Origin: Streptomyces sp. ISL-94
GTDB taxonomy: Bacteria; Actinomycetota; Actinomycetes; Streptomycetales; Streptomycetaceae
Direction: 5' to 3'
Assembly: GCF_018614075.1 (NCBI RefSeq)
Contig: NZ_JAGGOZ010000118.1
Span: forward strand, 1 to 64,000
DNA length: 64,000 nt
The stretch's first letter is position 1. Each line of letters opens with the position of its first letter. Below the pieces are notes generated by a model. The model saw nothing but the letters and a program-made list of their open reading frames with translations. It searched no databases and was not told the DNA's origin. This document shows positions 16,740-25,900 of the stretch, piece after piece. Both the position numbers and the translations under genes were made by a program.

Positions 16740-16780
16740 CATGGCTCCGGACGCACGAAAGGCCGTCCTCCCATGGATGA
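15380..16780 (+). CDS. int: Tyrosine site-specific integrase of element A
   Basis: A 466-aa phage-type integrase. A short Cys-containing N-terminal arm (YRRCGCRDT) precedes a core-binding SAM-like domain (about 80-170) and a catalytic domain with Arg228 (GTGLRKGE), Lys267, His340-Arg343 (HDLRH), His366 (LRHST) and nucleophile Tyr376 (ANIYSHL). It recombines the attachment site with the 3' end of tRNA-Pro. ATG 15380 has GGAGG 8 nt upstream; the frame runs further upstream but the homologue at 28336 starts at the same point. It ends 30 bp before att copy 2. It is strikingly similar to integrase B, which explains re-use of the same attachment site. Confidence 0.95.
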   Translation: MRTTAGRGRIYRRCGCRDTQQHQLGAHCPHLVTDSEHGTWSFAVDVPTPGHRRTTVRRSGFPTQDSAEQALSRYLEGEAGGYNADPNQTVAAYLNAWLGAKALVLKPTTMARYRDYVRNDLIPAFGTLKLDQLAHRHIAGFITGQLAAGRGETTLYRCLATLSSALGDAVRQHRLPHNPARPPLMRRPPSPERRIWTAEEAARFLGYCHRADPEMADLFEFLIGTGLRKGEALGLHWDDVHLGQGVFYVRCTLSAIDNNHLVITTPKTRSSRGWVAISPRVATALRHRAHTVPRRRGDPDDPFAGLVFCQPDGRPLGPHQVLDRLRRLSVEAGVPRITVHDLRHLAATITITAGVPLTVVSKTLRHSTLSTTANIYSHLTQQAAREAVDTIDRTLTGAERAGHETSRPAWLRPPRDHIHRLGEVVRRLRSPMKPAFSATASQPQTGRATTLRPPWLRTHERPSSHG

Positions 16781-16810
16781 GAGAACGGCCTCCGACCAGC
16801 TCAAAGCGTG

Positions 16811-16853
16811 GTCGGGACGACAGGATTTGAACCTGCGACCCCTTGACCCCCAG
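16811..16853. other. att site copy 2 (junction of elements A and B)
   Basis: A 43-bp duplicate of the tRNA-Pro 3' end, identical to 866-908 and 29764-29806. It separates the two full elements. Downstream sequence differs from the true tRNA after CCCCCAG, so no intact tRNA is rebuilt here. Confidence 0.9.
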
Positions 16854-17001
16854 CGCTGGTCCCCAACTGGTCCCCAAGGGGCGCCACCTGGCTCTCGTCC
16901 GGGGCGCCCGCTGGGACTGAGCGGCAGCAGACCGCCCCCGCTGGTTCCCGAGAACGGGATCGGCGGGCGGCCATCGACAAAAGAGCCCCACGGCAGCCGA
17001 G

Positions 17002-17520
17002 CTAGCGGCCGACGGTGCTCCAGTCGGCGGGGGCGGGCGGCACCGAGCGGCCTGCGGCGAGCTCGCGGAGGCGACGGTTCAGTTCCGGCAGGTCGTACGC
17101 CGGGAAACTCACCTGGAGAAGCTGCAGGCGGAACTGCGATGGCAGCTCCTCCTGGAACATCGCCACGTCCATCGGCTTGACTGTCACGTCCCATGCGTCC
17201 GGAGCCGCCCAGTGCGTCATCCGGACATAGAACGCGTCCCGCGGGCCGGCGTTCGCCAGGGCCGAGAGGAGGGCGAGGCCGCTGTCGACCGGGAAGTCGA
17301 TGAGCATCCAGCCGCGCCTGGACTTCACCCACTCCGCCATGTGCGGCAGCTTCTCCGGCCAGTCCGTATTGCTCTCTCCCACGTCCTGGCAGCAGGTGAA
17401 GGTATCGAACCCGCACTCCCACATCGCCTGGATCGTGGGTGCGAGCTGCTCGTCAATCTCTGCGTGCCGATCGCCCACCCGGACGAGAACGGTGGGGTGG
17501 GTGCCTTCGTAAGACGTCAT
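17002..17520 (-). CDS. Hypothetical protein near left end of element B
   Basis: A 172-aa protein I do not recognise. It is soluble, with no signal peptide or membrane segment. It opens MTSYEGTHPTVLVRVGDRHAEIDEQLAPTI in two parts, then has FDTFTCCQDVGE with a Cys pair and an acidic/Trp-rich middle (THWAAPDAWDVTV). Codon use is normal for the host and the ATG is followed directly by coding sequence. The opposite-strand frames here are shadows. The context (first gene inside element B, opposite to the rest) gives no function. Confidence 0.6.
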   Translation of the reverse strand: MTSYEGTHPTVLVRVGDRHAEIDEQLAPTIQAMWECGFDTFTCCQDVGESNTDWPEKLPHMAEWVKSRRGWMLIDFPVDSGLALLSALANAGPRDAFYVRMTHWAAPDAWDVTVKPMDVAMFQEELPSQFRLQLLQVSFPAYDLPELNRRLRELAAGRSVPPAPADWSTVGR

Positions 17521-17739
17521 CGGGCGAGCATACGAGCGGGGTACGACAGGCCTGCCGCAGCCCTATGAAGCTGTACGCGATCGGCCGTCCACCAGGTTGG
17601 GTGGCCAGCCCCAAACCCCTTCGGTGGTCACCTTTTGGAAGGGCTATGTCGGGGCGTTCCAACCTGGCATACGATCCGAACCGAAACACCTGTGACGTGG
17701 GGCTGGTTACAGGTCGTGTTCGCCGAGGGGACAAACCAG

Positions 17740-19503
17740 ATGTCGTTGGAGTCTGTTGACGAGGCCCGTACCGAGGAGCTTCGCCAGATTGAGCGGGAGA
17801 AGCGCGAACAGCGACGACTCGCCCGGGAGAGGGGCGAGATACCTGCTCTCCGGGCTCGTCGCAGAGCAGCGAATCCCAGCGGCCCCGGCGTGGCAGTTAC
17901 TACACCGGATGCCGCGCCTGCACCGTTGGTGCTACCCGCACGCCTCGTCACGATCCTGGATCGTGTCGGCGAAGAAGCCGGGGTCGCAGACATGTTCCAC
18001 GACGTACTCATGCGAGCAGGCAACCTGCGCGATCCGATGGAGTGTGTCGCCAACGTCGTACGGGAAAGCATCTCCGCCGCATTCCCTGCCCTCGTTGCCC
18101 TTGCCCATCTCGCCGATCTCACGACGGCGGGGATGGCTGTGTTCAGCGACGACGAATCGCTGCGGGCAGAAGCCATTCTCACGGACCGCCTTCCCGCTCC
18201 CCCGGTGGCTCCCGCCAAGGCGGACTCATGGCAGCTGCTCCTGGAGGCCCACGAGGCAGGTACGCGTGCCGTCCTCTCCAAAGAGGCGTGGCGCCGTGTC
18301 GTGCATACGCTGCCACTGGCCGTCGTAGACGACCTCATCGACTCCGGGAAACTCGATGCAAGGGCCGACCCGGCCAGCTGGCCAGACCGCAACGACCGCT
18401 CCCGATACGTAACGGCCCGCGTGTCGCCAGGCGCACTCGACGCCTCCGACGTCCGGGCCCTCGCTTGGACGAGCGAGCTGCGACGGCGCGCCGTGGTGGA
18501 GGGGGCTGAGGTCCTTCCGATCGATGGGCGGCACGACGAGTGGAGTCTGCGTGCAGCACTGCTCGCTGGTGATGTCAATGCGCTCGACAAGGTCGGGCCG
18601 CTCGACGAAACGCAATTCCCGTCGGATCTGTCCCGGCTGGTCCACTCCCTTCAGGCCGTACGCCGCGGAGCTGCCGTGGGACCGGAGCTGGGGCACGAAC
18701 CGGGTCTGTTCTTCCTGCTGGAGGACTGTCTCCCACACGATCGCCTGGTCTCCGGCTCGTCCAAATTCCACTACTGGGCTGGCACACGGCGCCTGTATCG
18801 GCTGCTCGACGAGGCTCATTGGTTCATGGCAGCTGAACCCGACATTGCGCCGGACGTCCTTCGCGGCGTGGTGGAGCAGGCGACCGCTCTTCGCAACGAG
18901 AAGGAGGGAGCGGCGGCTGGTAAAGCGGACCGGGAAGCACGCGCGGTGTTGGCGTATGTCTACTTCCTGACCGCTCGTCCGGGAGACCGGGACAGACTGG
19001 ACCGGGCTGTCGGGCTCCTGGAAGAGGTACTCATGCGCGGTACTCGGCGTCGCGGAGGCGTGGACCCCAAGGCCCGCCGACGCATGATCTGGCTCAGTGA
19101 ACTACTGCAGGCTCTACGCCAGAAGTCGAGGCCTCACGACGTCCTCAACCCGTATCTGGCCCTCTCCGTCGAACACGGCTCATCTGAGTGGCGCCACGGC
19201 TGGCGAAATCTACGCGGTCAAGTCCCCGCCGATCAGCTGGAGTACATCAACAACGCCAAGGACCGAATCCAGCGGCGCGAGATGGCCTCACGCCTGGGCA
19301 GGGACGTTGAGATTCTCTACGAGCTTCCCCTCGACGAACGATTCCTGTGGATACCTCGCGCCCACTCACCCGTTCTCCAACCGCAGATACGACCCATGGA
19401 ACGACGCACGGAACCAAGCACATCCGACGAACGGAACTGGACCGCGTCCGAAGCGGCTCGGGACATCATCAGCCGCAGCAGCAACACGAGGCAGGACTAC
19501 TGA
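17740..19503 (+). CDS. Unknown 587-aa protein, first gene of Hsp70 operon
   Basis: It starts at ATG 17740 with GAGGGG about 9 nt upstream; a longer open frame begins at 17635 but that part is not protein-like. The N-terminus is a charged helix (TEELRQIEREKREQRRLARE), likely coiled coil, followed by a mostly helical soluble protein. No catalytic motif or named domain is recognisable. YFLTARPGDRDRLDRAVGLLEE resembles a TPR-like helical pair. It ends with a basic Arg/Ser-rich tail. The stop overlaps the ATG of the GrpE-like gene by one base (TGATG), so it is translationally coupled. It may be the target-recognition or adaptor component of a chaperone-based system (inference). Confidence 0.7.
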   Translation: MSLESVDEARTEELRQIEREKREQRRLARERGEIPALRARRRAANPSGPGVAVTTPDAAPAPLVLPARLVTILDRVGEEAGVADMFHDVLMRAGNLRDPMECVANVVRESISAAFPALVALAHLADLTTAGMAVFSDDESLRAEAILTDRLPAPPVAPAKADSWQLLLEAHEAGTRAVLSKEAWRRVVHTLPLAVVDDLIDSGKLDARADPASWPDRNDRSRYVTARVSPGALDASDVRALAWTSELRRRAVVEGAEVLPIDGRHDEWSLRAALLAGDVNALDKVGPLDETQFPSDLSRLVHSLQAVRRGAAVGPELGHEPGLFFLLEDCLPHDRLVSGSSKFHYWAGTRRLYRLLDEAHWFMAAEPDIAPDVLRGVVEQATALRNEKEGAAAGKADREARAVLAYVYFLTARPGDRDRLDRAVGLLEEVLMRGTRRRGGVDPKARRRMIWLSELLQALRQKSRPHDVLNPYLALSVEHGSSEWRHGWRNLRGQVPADQLEYINNAKDRIQRREMASRLGRDVEILYELPLDERFLWIPRAHSPVLQPQIRPMERRTEPSTSDERNWTASEAARDIISRSSNTRQDY

Positions 19504-20291
19504 TGGGCAGCAGAAGCAGGAAGCAACCCCTCAACGCCATCCCCGACTTCCAGGGACTACGCACCCGCCCCAGGCCCGGTGTCGCCCAGGACGAGCCGAA
19601 GGCGCGGAGGCAACAACCCCGGTCGCCCGGCCGACAAGCCGCATCCGACACCAGGGCGAACACCTCCACGCAGCAGACGTCCGGGAACTCGGACCGTGAA
19701 GTCGCAGAGGAACACGACAGGCACACTCCAGTGGTGGGCGACGCACTCGCCGACCCCGGCGTGCTCTTCGAGAAGCTGACCATGAAGTTGGCCTCTCAGG
19801 TGGACAAGGCAGCCTCCAAGGCCGGCCTGAAAGCATCACAAGAACTGTCCCGCAAGCTCACCGAAGAACTCGACGACGCCATCCGCGTGGCCATGTCCAC
19901 AGCCGACAAAGTGGGCACACTGGTACGTCAAGCTGTCCAGGCAGCGGTGGACGACACCCTGCGGACCGCCGTGCTCGACGCTACTCGCGTCCGCGACCAG
20001 CAGTTGGCGCAACTCGCGCTGATCGATCGCACCGCATGGGGCACCGACGACATCGAGGCTGTGCGCCTGCGAGTCGACGCTGAGATGAAGCGAGCGGGAC
20101 TCACTCGCCTGGCGACCCCAGCCGACCTGACGCCGTTCGACATCATGGATCTAGAGGAGCACAACGACGCGGCCAGTTACGAGGTTGTGTCGCCGGCATA
20201 CATCGAGACGGCGACCGGCCGCGTCGTCCAGCGGGGCACAGCACGGACGCTGCCAACAGACAGCACTAGCGAGTCGAAAGGCAGAGGATGA
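19503..20291 (+). CDS. GrpE-like nucleotide-exchange-factor candidate
   Basis: A 262-aa protein. The first roughly 80 residues are disordered and basic (SRSRKQPLNAIPDFQGL). A long helix follows (LFEKLTMKLASQVDKAASK through VRQAVQAAVDDTLRT), then a C-terminal segment DLEEHNDAASYEVVSPAYIETATGRVVQRGTARTL. This segment resembles the GrpE beta domain (FDPxLHxA...VVxxGYxxxGRVLRPAxVxV). GrpE releases ADP from Hsp70. It overlaps the preceding gene by 1 nt and the Hsp70 gene by 4 nt, so it probably serves that specific Hsp70. Similarity is weak by eye; a generic coiled-coil adaptor is the alternative. Confidence 0.5.
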   Translation: MGSRSRKQPLNAIPDFQGLRTRPRPGVAQDEPKARRQQPRSPGRQAASDTRANTSTQQTSGNSDREVAEEHDRHTPVVGDALADPGVLFEKLTMKLASQVDKAASKAGLKASQELSRKLTEELDDAIRVAMSTADKVGTLVRQAVQAAVDDTLRTAVLDATRVRDQQLAQLALIDRTAWGTDDIEAVRLRVDAEMKRAGLTRLATPADLTPFDIMDLEEHNDAASYEVVSPAYIETATGRVVQRGTARTLPTDSTSESKGRG

Positions 20292-22333
20292 CGTTCGGAA
20301 TCGACTTCGGCACGAGCAACTCGGTCGTCGCACGCTGGACGGGGCACGGCACTGAGGTGATCCGGGTGGACAGCGGGGGCCTGCCCGCCGAATGGAACCG
20401 CCCCGGCTTCGACGAGTTGTTTCCTTCGGTGGTCTCCATTCGCGACGTGCAGCGAACGCTGTGCTTCGGATGGTCTGCAAAGTGCGATACCGCAACACCC
20501 CAGGACGCGGTCAAGCGCATGCTCGCGTCCAGGCCCAGGGCCTCCTCGGAAGAAGACGAGAGCGTGCGCTTCGCCGTACCCGAAGAGCACAATGTCTGGC
20601 TGGGCAACGAGCCCTATCGGAGTACGACGGTAGCGGCTTCCCTGTTCGACCAGATGCGCGCCGGGGTCCGCCGCAATCTTCGGGAGATGGACGAGGCAGT
20701 CGTCACTGTCCCCGCCAACGCGACCGGCGCGGCCCGCTACCGAACACGGGCCGCGGCACGCCTTGCCGGCATCAAAGTGAAGGCTCTTATCAACGAGCCC
20801 ACCGCGGCAGCCATCAGCTACGCCCACGACTACCCCGGCGAAGGATGCTTCCTCGTCTTCGACTGGGGCGGCGGCACCATCGACATCACGGTCCTCGAGC
20901 ACTACGACGGCATCTTCGACGAGATCGCCTCACGAGGGATCACGGCGCTCGGCGGACTCGAATTCGACGAGGCACTTGTGAAGCTCGTACTGCCCAAGCT
21001 CGGTACGAGGCCTGAGCACCTCACGCGCGCGGAAGCCCTTCGCTGGCGGCGTCATGTGGAGCTCACCAAGATCGCACTGTCCCAGCCAGGCACGACGGAG
21101 GTCCTCTTCGAGCCGCCCGGCGGCGGCCGCGCCGTGATCATCCACCGCGAGGAGTTCGAGCAGGCGGTCGAACCCCTCGTACGGCGAGCTCTGGTGCCGC
21201 TGGAAGAATGCCTCAACGACGTCGGGCTCTCCCCCGACGCACTCGACGCCGTGCTGATGATCGGCGGAACCTCACAGATCCCGATGGTCCGTCGCGAGGT
21301 CGAAGAGTCACTGATCCGGGATGTCGTCGACGCGAGTTTGTGTAACCCCATGACGGCAGTCGCCCGGGGAGCCGCGATCACAGCCGCCGAGATCGACGGC
21401 CTGGTTCCGGGCACCACTATCTCGGTGGCCGCCAGCCATGATCTGGGCCTTGCCTTCCAAGCCGGCGGCCGTCGCGGATTCGCCACGTTGATCCCGCGCT
21501 ACTCCACCCTGCCCGCACGCGGCAGCCGCAGTGCAATGCCCGCCGTTCCCGGTGCCTCAAGAGTCGTCCTTGAAATCGTTGAGGGAGACAGCGCCCGTGC
21601 CGCCGATGACGAGCGCACGTTCCCACTCGCCCGGCTCGAGCTGCCCGTTCCGCACCCCACGGCCGATCCCTCAGCCAATCTCTTCGACGTCGACTACCGA
21701 TACGACCGCGATGGAATCCTCAAGGTCCGAGCCGTTCTGCGTCACGGGGGCCGCGAGATCCTCAACGAGGAACTCGACTGCTTCGGACCAGACGGAACGC
21801 CCATCGAGCGAGGCCTCGACCGTGAGCTGGAACGACTGCTGCGACGGATCGCCGAGCCGGCTCCCAACAGCAACGTAAAGTCGGCTGGTGCGTCCCAGGT
21901 AAACGCCGAACCGCAGGTGGAGGAACCCGGTCCGACCGCTCCGGCTCTGGTTGTTGACGGCAGAGCAGTCATGACGGCAGGGCGCACTGCGGCATCACGG
22001 CGACCGCCAAGTTACAGGCTGCTCACCTCCGCACTCGCAGCGATCAGGCAGCGCTTCCCGGACCGGCGCATTGTCACGGTCATCGGCACAGATGTGTCCG
22101 AGGCGGTCGAGCACCACGAACGAGACCTCCTGGACCAGGCCATCGCCGAAGGGGGCGTAATCCCCGTTCCCTCGATGTCCTCGCATGCGGTGCTCAACGT
22201 TGCGGGGCAGCTCGACGCACCAGTGGTATCAATGGAGAACCTGACACGGTTCCGCACTCCCTACCCCTGGCTCGCAGAGAAGGGGCGCTTCATCCAGATC
22301 GCCTGGGTGGACAGGCGCTGGCTGTTCCCGTGA
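20288..22333 (+). CDS. Hsp70-family ATPase fused to NYN/PIN-like domain
   Basis: A 681-aa protein. The actin-fold ATPase covers about 1-375: phosphate-1 GIDFGTSNSVVA, NEPTAAAISYA, phosphate-2 FDWGGGTIDIT, adenosine MIGGTSQIPMV. A reduced substrate-binding region (about 390-510) follows, with no typical lid. After a linker, residues about 552-681 resemble the NYN/Zc3h12a-like RNase fold: VVDGRAVMTAGRT (Asp557), SYRLLTSALAAIRQRFPD, FRTPYPWLAEKGRFIQ. In active relatives the second acidic cluster reads VSNDSF; here it is VSMENL, so nuclease activity may be weakened. It overlaps the GrpE-like gene (ATGA). This is not housekeeping DnaK; a chaperone-gated RNase or RNA-binding sensor is inferred. Confidence 0.75.
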   Translation: MTFGIDFGTSNSVVARWTGHGTEVIRVDSGGLPAEWNRPGFDELFPSVVSIRDVQRTLCFGWSAKCDTATPQDAVKRMLASRPRASSEEDESVRFAVPEEHNVWLGNEPYRSTTVAASLFDQMRAGVRRNLREMDEAVVTVPANATGAARYRTRAAARLAGIKVKALINEPTAAAISYAHDYPGEGCFLVFDWGGGTIDITVLEHYDGIFDEIASRGITALGGLEFDEALVKLVLPKLGTRPEHLTRAEALRWRRHVELTKIALSQPGTTEVLFEPPGGGRAVIIHREEFEQAVEPLVRRALVPLEECLNDVGLSPDALDAVLMIGGTSQIPMVRREVEESLIRDVVDASLCNPMTAVARGAAITAAEIDGLVPGTTISVAASHDLGLAFQAGGRRGFATLIPRYSTLPARGSRSAMPAVPGASRVVLEIVEGDSARAADDERTFPLARLELPVPHPTADPSANLFDVDYRYDRDGILKVRAVLRHGGREILNEELDCFGPDGTPIERGLDRELERLLRRIAEPAPNSNVKSAGASQVNAEPQVEEPGPTAPALVVDGRAVMTAGRTAASRRPPSYRLLTSALAAIRQRFPDRRIVTVIGTDVSEAVEHHERDLLDQAIAEGGVIPVPSMSSHAVLNVAGQLDAPVVSMENLTRFRTPYPWLAEKGRFIQIAWVDRRWLFP

Positions 22334-22979
22334 CCGTCTGGCGGGGCACCGCCGAGTGGCCCAGCCACCGTCGGCTGCCCTGCAGCCGGGCGCCCCACCG
22401 GATCGGCCCGGCCCCTTGCCCCGCCCTGTTCACGGCTGCGGCCCCTCCAGACCGAGGCGGGCCAGGAGTTCCTCGGCGAGTGGAAACAGCCGACGCTGTG
22501 GGCCGTGGTCGACACGGTGCCGGAGCTGATCAGCCCCAAGACTCGCGTCGCCAACCACGTGGCCGCACACTGGAAGAAGCCGCTGAACCAGACTCCAATG
22601 ACTGCATTGGACTTAAACAAAGTTACTGGCTCTGGCTCACATCCGATCGTTGCGGAGCTACTGCACGTGCTGGAGTATGCAGCCCTCGACTCTGCATGTC
22701 GATGGATCGGAGGATGCCCGGCCCGATGTTCCGGTCCGCCGAGATAAAGACGCTCCCGCCCCGGAGCCAACTCGGCAAACGTCAGGCTAGAGGGCCTGCA
22801 AGCATCGAATCATCACTTTTCATGACGGCGGCAACAGACCGCGAGCTGCGGGCAAGCCCAGCGTCTCGTCTATTACTACCTCAACTGGGCGCCCAAATAA
22901 GGACCGGCAGAACGAAAGATTCTTACTCCTCCAGCGTGCCGGGTAATTGCCCAGGAGTTCATGATCGGTGGAGTGCGCC
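22334..22979. other. Intergenic region with possible gene remnant
   Basis: About 640 bp between the Hsp70 and CHAT genes. On the plus strand, 22440-22745 reads QEFLGEWKQPTLWAVVDTVP and then VAAHWKKPLN, a protein-like stretch without a start, a recognised family or a clear end. It may be the tail of a deleted gene. From about 22600 the sequence is more AT-rich than the host, which may include the promoter of the CHAT-STAND gene. Confidence 0.35.
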
Positions 22980-25900
22980 ATGGTGGAGCGTCTACTGGTG
23001 GATTTGGGCACAGATGGCCGAGTGGCGGTGTCCGAGTGGCGCTCGGGGGAGGCGTTCCCGAGTCCCGTAGGCGGGCCAATGCAGCTGACTTGGCCGCTGG
23101 ATACTCAGTCACTGGATGATCTGTGCTGGTATCTGGAGGAGTATCTGCGGGCCCCATTCGGGGTTTACAGCGACCGGGGGCCGCAGATTGCCGGCCAGTT
23201 GCCGGGATGGGGCGCCCAGGTATTTGAGGCCATCTTCGGAACCGGGCCTGCCAGGGATGCCTATATGCGGGCATGGACGCGGGCAGGCAGCGGGTCGCTG
23301 GAGATCGTGCTGCGGTCTGAATCAGCCCAGCTGCTCGGGCTGCCGTGGGAGGTGATGGCGGATCCAGGCCATCCCAAGCCGATCGCTCTGGGTTGGGCTG
23401 CGATGACGCGCAGCCTGCCTACAGCGAAGCTGGGCGAGGTGTTCACGGTCGAGGGTTCGCGGCTGCGGGTACTGATGGTGATCTCCCGCCCACGGGGCGA
23501 AGCCGATGTGGGCTATCAGATGATCGCCCGGCCGTTGTTGCGCCGTCTGGAGGCGGTGCGGGGGAACGTGGATTTGGTGGTGCTGCGGCCACCGACCTTG
23601 GAACGGCTCGGTGAGGTGCTGCACGAGGCACGGGAGGCGGGTGAGCCGTTCCAGATCGTTCACTTCGACGGGCACGGAGCCTTCGGTGAGCCAGCCGAGC
23701 CTGAGAGCAATTGGGGTCCGTCGACCTTCCAGGGTCCGGGGCCGCGGGGAATGTTGGAGTTCGAGCAGCCAGCAGGTGGTTCGGACTTGGTGCCCGCTGA
23801 GCGCGTGGCGCAGGTACTGGGACAGGCCCGGGTGCCTGTGGTGGTGCTGAACGCCTGCCAGTCGGCCATGGTCGGCTCGCAGGTGGAGGCGGCGGTGGCG
23901 ACCCGATTGCTGCAGGAAGGCGCCAGGGCTGTCGTGGCGATGGCATACAGCGTCTACGCCGTGGCGGCGGCTGAGTTCATGACGGCGTTCTACGAGCGCT
24001 TGTTCGCTGGTGACCGGGTCGCGGACGCGGTGGCGGCCGGACGCCGGCGACTGGCACAGCATGACCAGCGGCCCTCACCGAAAGGGCTGCTTCCGCTGGA
24101 TGACTGGATGGTCCCGGTCCTGTACTACCGCAGCGAGGTTTCCTTTCCCGGATTGCGCACTGAGCGGAAAGCCGGCGAGTCGACCGAAGCGATCCTGGAC
24201 CGGATCAGCAAGCAACCCAACGACGGCAATGACGGCACAGCCAGCCCTGATGAGCGTCTGACATCGGATGGCGAATTCGTCGGCCGGGATGGCCTTCTTT
24301 ACAGCTTGGATGTGGCCGCGCGGCTACAGCGGGTAGTGGTGCTGCACGGGTCCGCCGGCATTGGGAAGACTGAGCTGGCTAAGGCGTTCGGCCGCTGGTG
24401 CCGTGACACTGGAGCCGTCGACGCGACGGACTCGGTGATCTGGCATTCTTTCGAGCCCGGCCTGGCCTCCTTCGGCCTGGACGGGGTGATCAACAGCATC
24501 GGCTTGCGCATGTTCGGCACCCGATTCGCACTCCTCCAAAACCGCACCCAGCGTGAGACGGCGGTCAAGGAGGTACTGAAGCACCGGAGGCTGCTGCTGA
24601 TCTGGGACAATTTCGAGTGCGTTTACACCATGCCTGACCCGACCAGAGCCACCCCGGCCCTGAGCGAAGAAGAACGTGGTGCGCTGCGCGGATTTCTCAA
24701 CCACATCACTCGGAATGGCAAGAGTGCGGTCATCATTACCAGCCGCACCCCAGAGACCTGGCTGGGCGAGGTGCGTCGGATAGAGGTGCCCGGCCTGGAA
24801 CCCGAGGAAGCCAATCAGTACGCTGAAGAGATCCTCGCCCCGTACTCCCGGGGCAGGCAGCGGCGCGCACAGAAGGCGTTCGGAGAGCTAATGCAGTGGC
24901 TTGAGGGGAATCCGCTTTGTATGCGGCTTATGCTTCCGCACCTGGATACCCGCGAACCGCAGGATCTGCTGGACGTCCTCCAAGGCGCCGTCCCCATGCC
25001 CGAAAACGAGAGCGACATACTGTCCGCCAGCGTCGCCTATTCCTTCGCCCACGTGCCCGCCGCCGACCAGCAGACACTGGCCGCGCTCAGCCTGCTCCAC
25101 GGCGCCGCCGACGCCAAAGTCTTGGGAACCTTTTCACAGGATGCTGTGGCGCCCGGACGCTTCCGCGGTCACACCGCAGAGGACTGGCAGCAGCTCTTGA
25201 GGCGCGCAGCTGGTATCGGCCTGCTCACGGAGCTGGGCGATGACATCTACCGTATACCCCCGGCCCTGCCGGCGTTCCTCGCCGCCCGATGGCGCAACGA
25301 GGAACCGAAAGGCTACAGAGATCAGCACCAGGCAGCCTCTCTCGCACTGCTCAACGCCTATGCCGCCCTTTCCGAACGGCTTAAATATCGGCTGTCAGCT
25401 GGGGATGCCCAGTCCGCGATCGCCGTCATCGACACCCAGCGGCGGACTCTCGGCAGCCTGCTTGGTTATGCTCTCGATCACGCCATGTGGGAACAGGCCA
25501 AGCAAATCGTGGAACTGCTGGATACTTACTGGAAGGTCCGGGGGCTGTTCATTGAGGCAGGCTTGTGGCTCGGCCGTGCGCGGCTCGCCCTCGAAAACTC
25601 CAACGGCGCCCCACCCTGTCTGGATAGTGCCGCAGGCGCGCTCTGGCTGATCGTGGTCGAATCGGAAGCCAGCCAGCAGGTTCGGGCGCACCAGCTCAGC
25701 CAAGCCGAGAACACATACCAGGACATCCTCCAAGCCCTGCAGGAGCAACCACCCAGTAATGAACAGCGCAGCCACCTCGCGACCACCTATCACGGCCTCG
25801 GCAGGGTCGGCCAGGAGCGGGGGTGGCTGAATGAGGCGGAACAGTGGTACCAGCAGTCTCTGGCCATCAGAAGGGACCTGCGGGACCGGCCCGGGATCGC

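Larger units (their letters stand above)
909..16853. mobile_element. Integrative element A: arsenic/mercury resistance island
   Basis: A segment of about 15.9 kb bounded by att copies 1 and 2, with a full tyrosine integrase at its right end reading towards att copy 2. The cargo is merB/merR, merT-like, acr3-like, arsR, aquaporin, arsO, two arsC-type genes, arsT, SulP and MerR genes. No relaxase, FtsK/TraB-like translocase, replication initiator or excisionase was recognised, so this is a cargo element that would have to be moved in trans, or has lost its transfer module. Confidence 0.8.

Noticed and set aside
17635..17739. Longer start of the 587-aa protein
   Set aside because: The added residues are not protein-like and no ribosome site precedes them; ATG 17740 has one.
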